DNA of 13,005 nucleotides from Glomus cerebriforme (lineage: Eukaryota; Glomeromycota; Glomeromycetes; Glomerales; Glomeraceae): positions 4,003 through 17,007 of the forward strand of contig QKYT01000250.1 in NCBI GenBank assembly GCA_003550305.1, written 5' to 3'. Below the pieces are notes generated by a model, which saw only the letters and a list, made by a program, of their open reading frames with translations, was not told the DNA's origin and did no database searches. Shown in pieces: positions 6,992-13,005 of the stretch. Made by a program: the position numbers and the translations under genes. Each line of letters opens with the position of its first letter. Position 1 is the first letter of the stretch.

Positions 6992-7615
6992 AAATCAAAT
7001 CTAAGTATAAATACTGACTTCTTTATTTACCATGTTAAGACAGAAGATATTTATAAAGATATAGTAGAGTGACCAGTCCTCTTTGACCTTAATAATACTA
7101 AGACTATTAGATTTTTCAAGAATAAAACTTCTAGTAATGTTATTACAGAATCTTACAATATTTGAGCAAAATCCTACCACTATGTCTTGGCAGATTAAAC
7201 CACAAAATCTAAACATAAAGAAATTAGTAAGAAGGATATAGTTATTGTTAATGATAAAAATAATTCTGTAATCTGCTTGCTTGGTATTATTCTGACTAAA
7301 GTGATAAAAAAGAAAAGGATCTTTACTAAGCCTTTTAAATCTTGAAATAGATTTATAGGATATAATAAAGAGAGATTATCTTATGATGATTCTGTTTTAT
7401 ACTTGTTTGATCCAAATGAGTATGAGAAAGGTAGAAGATGTATAACTAATAATAATTGGTCTTCTAAGATTTATTAAATCTGTGAAACTTTAGTGCAAAA
7501 AAATCAGCCTATCTTATATTAGCTGGTAGATAAAGAAGGTAATAATACTGAAAGATCTTTTGTAAAAGAAGAACTTCAAATCATTTTTCATGATATTGAA
7601 TATTTACCTCAGTAG
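6992..7615 (+). pseudogene. Polinton/Maverick-type relic: PolB C-terminal part joined to integrase C-terminal part
   Basis: One frame is coding-like from about 6992 to TAG 7613. First half: NTDFFIYHVKTEDIYKDI (from 7010) matches the motif C region of protein-primed family B polymerases (DNA_pol_B_2; usual core DTDS), with the first Asp now Asn and Ser now Phe. PVLFDLNNT and AKSYHYVLAD, stop, TTKSKHKEISKK (7166-7234) match the conserved segment that follows in this family. Second half, from about 7238: VNDKNNSVICLLG, a Lys-rich stretch, LSYDDSVLYLFDPNEYEKGR (7376-7435), NNWSSKIY and QPILYQLVDKEG...RSFVKEELQ resemble the C-terminal domain of retroviral-type integrases (NW[ST]xxIYxI...PxxYxLxD...FxxEEL). 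In-frame stops include 7070, 7163, 7196, 7343 and 7475. The pol tail and the integrase catalytic core are missing, so a deletion probably fused them. Only Polinton-type elements are known to combine these two enzymes. Confidence 0.6.
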
Positions 7616-7919
7616 GTACAAAAAAATATCAGCTTCATCATCTACTTATTCTTCTATAAGAAAGTAATCTTTTGCTAATTTATAATATAATCTATATAGC
7701 TTTATGATGGTATCTGAAATCTTTGGTTCTCTTTTATACCAGATTTTGTAATCATCTAAAATTTGCTAGTATTTGATTTCATTGGATAAAATTGATTGTA
7801 CTAATTCACAGACAAATTTTTCTGGATCTTCACTTGTAATATAGTATAAATTTACTATCTTTATGATTTTTGTATAGGATTTCTACTTTAATTATATTAA
7901 TTAAAGCCTTTTCAATTTC
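7604..7919 (-). pseudogene. Convergent coding relic, unknown family
   Basis: The minus-strand frame begins after an acceptor-like TTATTAG (AG at 7921-7920): EIEKALINIIKVEILYKNHK, then IVNLYYITSEDPEKFVCELV and QSILSNEIKY, stop, QILDDYKIWYKREPKISDTI and IKLYRLYYKLAKDYFLIEE, stop, VDDEADIF, ending at TAA 7606-7604. Only two internal stops occur in about 105 codons and composition is protein-like (predicted helical, Glu/Lys/Asp-rich). It converges with the plus-strand integrase relic, whose TAG lies at 7613, so the two frames overlap by about 12 bp. No family is recognised. Confidence 0.45.
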
Positions 7920-8041
7920 CTAATAAATAAGCTTGCTTGATAGAACTTAGATATCTTAATTTTGGTTGCTCATTATATATATTTTTATATTGCGTAAATA
8001 TTTATTTAATTAAAATTATTTATTTCTTAATAAAAATAAAA

Positions 8042-8198
8042 GCTGATTACACTTGTAATTACCTTTACAATTCAGAAAATATATGTAAAAAAGCATGCAC
8101 TCATCCAAAAGGATGCAGGTTACATTATAAAACTAAAAAATTGCTCAGAATGTAATAAACCTACAGGGTTAGTTAGTAATCATTATTATTCAGGATAA
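8042..8198 (+). pseudogene. Cys/His-rich (zinc-binding-like) relic
   Basis: The frame ADYTCNYLYNSENICKKACT continues HPKGCRLHYKTKKLL, then after a one-base shift near 8147 gives ECNKPTGLVSNHYYSG, ending at TAA 8196. The Cys/His spacing (C-x9-C-x3-C-x5-C-x2-H, then C) suggests a zinc-binding module. The 35 codons upstream in the same open frame (7937-8041) are hydrophobic AT-rich output and probably not coding; a weak AAAAG acceptor sits at 8041-8042. I do not know the family. It could be a DNA-binding protein of the neighbouring element. Confidence 0.4.
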
Positions 8199-8312
8199 AG
8201 TCTAATTGTTTGATAAAGCAAAATAGTAAAACTTTAAGGTTAGATTTTTTTTACTATAAGAACGTGAATATAGACATTAGACATTCAGAACTGGACAGTC
8301 CTTGTCTATGTC

Positions 8313-8769
8313 TAACATTTTTAATGTTTTGGACATTTATTTGGATATTTATTATATATATTATATGATTTAAAAGTTTTTAAGATCTATAAAATTTTTA
8401 TAAGTTTAATATGATAATATGTAATTAAAATATAATAAAATTATTTATATAAATTAAAAAATAATGTGCAGAACTTTTTTCTTTTTTAAATAAATCTTTA
8501 TTCATAAAAATCAGATAAAAACTTATAAAATTTTATTAGTAAAAAATGACTTTAAAATCCAAGAAATTTGTAAAATATTAACTTTCTTTTATTCCAATCC
8601 TCCCAAACCTTCCACCCACCTGCAAATAAAGATTCTTTATATAGTTTTTACTCCTTAATAATATACAAATTGTAATGTGATACACATCTCTATTTATAAC
8701 TTTAATTTTACACAATTTTCTAATTAAAGTAACCTGCAATACATAGTGCAATACATAAATGTTTCTCAA
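8313..8769 (-). other. 3' non-coding part of the hAT element
   Basis: AT-rich, between the transposase end (TAA 8772-8770) and the left terminal repeat. A 63-codon minus frame at 8578-8769 lies here; its sequence shows no motif and it begins after the transposase stop, so I do not call it. Confidence 0.4.
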
Positions 8770-9195
8770 TTAAAATGGTAAATCTATACTTGCATTAACT
8801 TTAAAAAGTATTAACAACTCCTATTTAGCATTTGAATTATTAGCAGAATGAGTAATATCATTTAATGTATCATTACTTTCATTAAATTCTTCATCAAATT
8901 CAGAATTTTTCTTACTTTCTAGCATTTCTGCCCAATCTTGAAAATTAAATTCACCTTCTGATTCATTATCTGATCTATCATCTTTATCATCCAAATCTTT
9001 CAATTCAGTTTCTTTTTCTAAATTAATAACTAAACCATTATTATTATTTTTCAGCTCATTTAAATTACCAGAATTATAATTATTATTAACATCATCTTCA
9101 TTTACTATAATTTTAATTAATATTGAACTATTATTAAGATGATGATTATATATAATATCAGCTCTTAATTTGCTCATTTGAAGAGTTTTAAATGA
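8770..9195 (-). pseudogene. Last exon of the hAT transposase (acidic C-terminal tail)
   Basis: After an acceptor TATATATATAG (AG at 9197-9196) the exon reads SFKTLQMSKLRADIIYNHHL, continuing in phase with the exon ending RQNRLM at 10296. It then becomes Asn- and Asp/Glu-rich: LDDKDDRSDNESEGEF, FQDWAEMLESKK, SEFDEEFNESND. A 118-codon open stretch (9177-8824, with stop TAG 8823-8821) is the longest intact-looking frame of its kind here and could be mistaken for a separate gene. The TAG follows NAK; beyond it the frame goes on ELLILFKVNASIDLPF to TAA 8772-8770, so TAG probably replaced a Trp codon. The tail's role in the transposase is unknown. Confidence 0.7.
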
Positions 9196-9280
9196 CTATA
9201 TATATAAAAATTAAAATATTAAAATAAAATTAATAAATTAATAAAAAATAAAAAATAAAATACAAAATAAATTATAAATA

Positions 9281-10290
9281 CAGTCAACCTTCCTTATAAT
9301 CATACCTCTCAGGACTAGTAAATGCTATGATTATAAAGAAGTGTACTTATAGTAAGGTTTTTGTTTTATAATCACATTCATATGTATATAAAATTTAATA
9401 TTAATGTGATTATAATTTTTTTTTTTGTAAAAAAACTTTCCAATACAAAATGTAACGAATTTTACTAATATTAATAATAGTAATTATTTAAAATTACAAA
9501 ATTTTTTTTATATTTTAACAAAAAAAAATAATAAAAAAATAGAAATTTTATATTATAGGAAATTTATTATATATTAGAATAATTTTTTGTATTATGTGAA
9601 TAAATAGTTACATATTAGTATTACTTTATTTAAAGGATTTTTATAATTTGTATTACTTGTAGAACTTCAAACAATCCAATTCAGTTCTAATTTTCAGTTC
9701 TTTTCTAATTGGTCAGAATCAAAAAATATTAATAATTCATCATCCTATGATCATAAAAGGATGAAATTAGCTTGTTGGAATCATCTTATCGAGATATATC
9801 TAATGGTAGTAAAACCACATCTCTAACACCAATAGATGAAAATCTAATTTTTCAAAAAAATAAAACTCTAGAATCTTATCTATTAGTGCTAGAGATGCAG
9901 TTTTACTACCATTAGATACGTCTCAATAAGACGATTCTAACAAGCTATGTTTTGTCCTTCTACGATCACAGGATGATAAATTATTAATGTTTTTTGATTC
10001 TGACTAATCAGAAAAGAACTGAAATTGGAATCGTTTAAAGCTCTAATTACTTGATTTAAGGTATTTTTTATAAATTTATATTATACTAATATAATTGGCT
10101 GGTGATTATAAAGAAGGAATTTTTTATATTATTACTATTTAATTGGAATAACAATTTGGTGTGATAGTGATTATAAGGTATTTGTGACTATAAAGGAGGA
10201 TTTTTATATATAATAAGATCGGGATTGATAAATGATATGATTAAAGGGAATTGTGACTATAAAGAAGATAATTATATGGGGAGATGACTG
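9281..10290. mobile_element. 1010-bp TA-flanked non-autonomous DNA transposon inside the hAT intron
   Basis: The left end CAGTCAACCTTCCTTATAAT (9281) and the reverse complement of the right end, CAGTCATCTCCCCATATAAT (10290), match imperfectly, sharing CAGTCA and ATAAT. TA flanks both ends (9279-9280 and 10291-10292). The motif GA(T/C)TATAA(A)G(A/G)AGG recurs near the ends at 9329, 10104, 10169, 10186 and 10255, which looks like repeated transposase-binding sites. TA target and CAG-type ends suggest the Tc1/mariner/pogo superfamily. No transposase frame is present. Its centre is the long foldback listed next. It lies three bases downstream of the hAT donor GTATA in the transposase reading direction. 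Confidence 0.72.
9671..10036. repeat. Long foldback: arms of about 165 bp, loop about 34 bp
   Basis: The left arm 9671-9840 and the right arm 9875-10036 are inverted copies. Examples: CAGTTCTTTTCTAATTGGTC (9695) against the rc of the right arm CAGTTCTTTTCTGATTAGTC, and ATCTAATGGTAGTAAAAC in both. By eye about 20 mismatches occur over about 147 aligned bases and nearly all are transitions; the left arm also has a 13-base extra segment. If transcribed it would form long double-stranded RNA. It may be a separate foldback element nested in the TA-flanked transposon, or that element's own core. Confidence 0.8.
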
Positions 10291-12321
10291 TATACCATTA
10301 ATCTATTTTGTCTCTTTATTTGCAAAAAACCTATACAGCTCTATAACCTCTCTACAGAAGCTGCATTTACACAAATACCAAAAATCTTACATGCTACAAT
10401 GCCTAATTCATTTATTAAAATACTTACATAGCATCATTAATGCCAAATATCATTATTAAATTATTTATAAGTATCATAATCAAAAGAATACTTTGCTAGC
10501 CAAAATTCATCAAATTCAAAATGTATACATTTTGGCTCTTTTTTAGACTATGCATAATAGTAATACATTAACCATTTTTCAAATTCTGAATAATTAATAT
10601 ATGAATTTGCATTATTAAATTTGATTCATCTGATATTCAAGATATAGTAAATAAGATAACATAAAAATAAATTATTCCCAATTTTTCTAATGCTTTTCCA
10701 ATTAAAAAATTAATTGTATAGCAAGTTTTTCATCTGAATAATTTAATCAAAATTAAACTAAATAATTCATATTATTCATTACCTGAAATAAACATACCTT
10801 ATCACATTGTAATACATTAAGTATTTTGTAATATAGTTCAAGAATTTTATTAATAAGAATGATTTGATTCCAGAATGATGTGAATTAATAATTTCAAATA
10901 TCTCATGTAACAAAATTTGAGATTCTCCTTGGCAACATCAAGATTCAATAATTGGTAATTTAAAATTAATGACTAGTATTTAATAAAAAAAATAATAAAA
11001 ATTAAAAATTATTTCACAAATATGAATTAACTAAATAAACTTACTTATAATGCTTGCTGCATTTTTAAGAGACTTGTATACATATAATAAAGACTATTCT
11101 ATTTTATTTATCTAAGAACAGCTATTGCAATATATTTTCTATAAGTTTCATATTATTAATCCCATAATTTTGCAATAAAAAATTTGTGATTTGAATTTTT
11201 AAAATAAGTAATAAGTTAAATAACATGATCAATAGTAATTTTAAATTCTGTATACTCTTTAAAGATTTTTCCAACACATAAATTAATTTGATGTGTGAAA
11301 CATAGCAAAAATACTATTGATCTGTAAGAAATTCTTAATTTATGTCTTTATTTAAAAAAAATAAAAATAAAATTTTAATTATAATTCGTAAAAAATTAAA
11401 TAAATTAATTAAGATAATATTTACCTAACTACTGTATATACTAATGCACTATCAGTAACTATTGCACAAATAGTAATATCTTTACTTTTCAATTCATAAA
11501 GTATTAATTCAACTTTATTTATTACTGCTATATAATTTTCACATTCAAAACAAATATCAACTGCTTTTCAAATATAAGATTTTCCTTCTAATACCAATAA
11601 AATTATTCCTAACAATTGTTCATTCTTTATATTGGTTCACTTATCAAAAGTCAAAATTACTCTAACTGAATTTTCTTTAAGTATAGATTCCATAATCTTG
11701 TCTGATTCAATTACAACTTATTTTAATATTTCACCTCCAAGAACATGCCAATCAGGTAATTTAAAAAATGGATTTAAAAATTCAAAAAGTTTTTTTGCTT
11801 CAGGCTTATTAGTCCAAGATAATGCCCATTCATAAGAAACTGAAAACTGAAAAAGTAATATTTGAAATTTTTATAAATCTTCTTTAGATAAAGATCAAAC
11901 TATATAGTTATTTATAGGTTTATAATATGAAAAATGATTAATTATTTTATAAAAAGAGACTGATAGTAAAGAAGATTGAGATTCTGAAACTAAAAAAGAA
12001 TTAAATAAAATTAATATTTATTTATTATAAATAAAACTGTTTAAAATTTAAATACTTACATTGAGGAATTAAATTTGAAATATTAGGTTGTAAAAGTCCA
12101 AAAATTTCTTTTCATACTTCTTCATCTGTTTTATCAAGAAAATTTGGATACTTCTTAAGATGTTAAATAATCTGATCTTTTTTATTTGAAAATCATATTT
12201 TGTATCCTTCCTCCTCTCCTAACTCTTTTATACAAGATTTACAAAAAATTTGGTGATTACTTTTATTAATTTTAATATCAGTTTTGACAATATATTGATT
12301 TAATAAAACAGGTAACAGCAT

Positions 12322-12479
12322 ATTTAAATTTTTAAAAAAAATTTTTTTGTAACTTAGAATTGAACATTTCGGATATATAATTTTATCCTGAACTATTTTT
12401 AGGAATACCTAAATATATCTGTATGACAATCACTAATTAGGACATTTTTTGGAATATGTATAATTACTATAATAGATAG
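12322..12479 (-). other. 5' non-coding part of the hAT element
   Basis: Lies between the transposase ATG and the right terminal repeat. It would hold the transposase promoter, but no TATA-like element stands out in such AT-rich DNA. Confidence 0.3.
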
Positions 12480-12558
12480 TGAACATGGACATAGTTGTCC
12501 AATCATCAAGTCTAACTTTAGAGATTAGAATTAAGAGATATACCCATATTTTTGTCAC

Positions 12559-12775
12559 AGAAAAAAAGGCTTCTGGAATAATATAGAGATTATGTAGTAT
12601 TTATCCCAAAAAATAGACTCCTGGGATAATATAAAGAATATAATTGAAGTTAGACTTTAAAAGGCTTCTGAAGTGGTTTGAAAGTCATATAGCATTTAAC
12701 TTTTAAGGGTAGACTTTAAAAGGCTCCTAAAGTAGTTTGGAGGTCATGTATAATGGCTCTTAAGGATAAAAGAAG
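12559..12775 (+). repeat. Four diverged tandem units, about 50-60 bp each
   Basis: Units start with AAAAAGGCTTCTGGAATAAT (about 12562), AAAATAGACTCCTGGGATAA (about 12609), TTTAAAAGGCTTCTGAAGTG (12655) and TTTAAAAGGCTCCTAAAGTA (12715). The last two also share TAGACTTTAAAAGGC and (T/A)GTTTG(A/G)A(A/G)GTCAT and are 60-61 bp apart. The block has more G than its surroundings and no frame. Confidence 0.55.
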
Positions 12776-12905
12776 ACCATGTAGTCCTAACTCCTACAAT
12801 ACCTTCTAGAGGATGAATGAGGCTATCCCAGAACTAATACTTTTACCCTACTGATATATATTATTTTTTGATAATTTTTTTGATTCTAGCCTTCTTGCTA
12901 GCTGT
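12776..12905. other. Spacer, nothing recognised
   Basis: Contains a mixed-composition stretch (CCTACAATACCTTCTAGAGG near 12793) continuing from the tandem units. No gene seen. Confidence 0.3.
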
Positions 12906-13005
12906 AGAGTTCCAATCCGTCAACCGATTATCCGTGTTAAATTCGGATATCCGTCATCCGTCGGATAAATCAGATGAGACGGATGGACATTTTGTCGACG
13001 GATCG
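12906..13005. mobile_element. Edge of an ATCCGT/ACGGAT-rich palindromic repeat element (truncated by window)
   Basis: In 90 bp ATCCGT occurs at 12915, 12930, 12949 and 12956, and its complement ACGGAT at 12979 and 12998. Perfect palindromes CGGATATCCG (12944-12953) and GTCGAC (12994-12999) are included. The CG-rich composition contrasts sharply with the rest of the window and the block runs off the end. This resembles the terminus of a DNA transposon or MITE; the other end is not visible. Confidence 0.5.

Larger units (their letters stand above)
8770..12321 (-). pseudogene. hAT-family transposase, six exons, inactivated
   Basis: Exons on the minus strand: 12321-12060, 11989-11425, 11321-11045, about 10972-10798, 10733-10296 and 9195-8770. 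Donors are GTAAGT, GTAAAT, GTAAGT, GTATGT, GTATA; phases agree at the first two and last two junctions. Exon 1 (ATG 12321) has a BED-like finger: C27-x2-C30, H54, with Tyr58 at the last ligand. Exon 2 has FQFSVSYEWALSWTNKPEAK, PDWHVLGGEILK, VRVILTFDK-stop-TNIKNEQ and ITICAIVTDSA, the catalytic region. Exon 3 has LLCFTHQINLCVGKIFKEY, the usual CxxH segment. Exon 5 ends in ACKIFGICVNAASVERL, stop, SCIGFLQIKRQNRLM, the hAT dimerisation motif. Exon 6 is an acidic tail. At least fifteen stops plus frameshifts (exons 4 and 5) prevent function. Confidence 0.85.
8277..12515 (-). mobile_element. hAT transposon, decayed, with a nested insertion
   Basis: The limits are set by candidate terminal inverted repeats. 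The left end is TTAGAC (8277-8282), then TGGACAGTCC-TTGTCTATGTC (8292-8312). The right end on the reverse strand is TTAGAC (rc of 12511-12516), then TTGGACAACTATGTCCATGT (rc 12502-12483). Shared pieces are TTAGAC, TGGACA and TGTCYATGT. No clean 8-bp target duplication could be found, so the limits are approximate. Between them lies a minus-strand hAT transposase pseudogene. Without the nested 1010-bp element and its duplicated TA, the element would be about 3.2 kb. Confidence 0.5.

Noticed and set aside
7001..7216. 72-codon open frame on the minus strand
   Set aside because: It is antisense to the polymerase relic, whose plus-strand reading shows family motifs.
7937..8041. First half of the open frame leading into the Cys-rich segment
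   Set aside because: Hydrophobic I/L/Y/F output typical of translated AT-rich non-coding DNA; only the Cys/His part is called.
8821..9177. Independent small acidic protein gene of 118 residues
   Set aside because: It continues in phase from the hAT dimerisation exon across the intron, so it is the transposase tail rather than its own gene.
10253..10459. 69-codon plus-strand open frame
   Set aside because: Starts in the nested element and runs antisense through the hAT dimerisation motif.
11632..11835. 68-codon plus-strand open frame
   Set aside because: Antisense of the hAT catalytic-region exon.
8770..12321. TGA read as Trp (mitochondrial-type code) to rescue the hAT frame
   Set aside because: Other Trp in the same exons use TGG, TAG and TAA stops also occur, frameshifts exist and spliceosomal-type introns are present; this is a nuclear pseudogene.
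1..13005. tRNA, rRNA, CRISPR array, bacterial-type operon or ribosome-binding signals
   Set aside because: None seen; intron structure and element types indicate a eukaryotic nuclear genome.

Overview
The window looks like nuclear DNA of an arbuscular mycorrhizal fungus (Glomeromycotina, Rhizophagus-like). This is inferred from the extreme AT richness, the short introns with GTAAGT/GTATGT donors, and the mix of decayed Tc1-like, hAT and apparent Polinton/Maverick-type sequences. I see no intact gene. It is a transposon graveyard: almost every recognisable coding stretch is broken by stops or frameshifts, and several elements are nested.

Left part (1-3600). The N-terminal exon of a Tc1/mariner-like transposase lies on the minus strand and is cut by the window edge. 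It is followed by a degenerate GATGAT-rich repeat. Next comes a multi-exon pseudogene (about 1182-2971, plus strand) of a family I do not recognise. Its exon borders are still readable although its frame is broken. A possible minus-strand exon relic sits at 3389-3522.

Middle (3600-6300). A 400-bp sequence with AATAAA, an oligo-A tail and a 16-bp flanking direct repeat looks like a retroposed copy. An array of diverged units of about 100-135 bp follows, each carrying a T-tract plus AG resembling a 3' splice site. An RNase H-like retroelement scrap lies inside the array. A 397-bp MITE with TA target duplication carries a 19-bp hairpin and two TCACGTGA palindromes.

Right-middle (6300-8200). There are four coding relics: an unrecognised plus-strand gene; a single 600-nt frame in which the C-terminal part of a protein-primed family B DNA polymerase runs into the C-terminal part of a retroviral-type integrase (the Polinton/Maverick gene pair); a convergent minus-strand relic of unknown function; and a Cys/His-rich plus-strand relic.

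Right (8270-12520). A hAT transposon on the minus strand is readable over six exons, from a BED-like zinc finger to the dimerisation domain and an acidic tail. Many of its stops fall where related transposases are expected to have Trp. A 1010-bp TA-flanked element, itself containing a foldback with arms of about 165 bp, sits three bases inside the donor end of the last hAT intron. The window ends with diverged tandem repeats and the edge of an ATCCGT/ACGGAT-rich palindromic repeat.

Family names come from motif reading without database search. Exon borders are read by eye.
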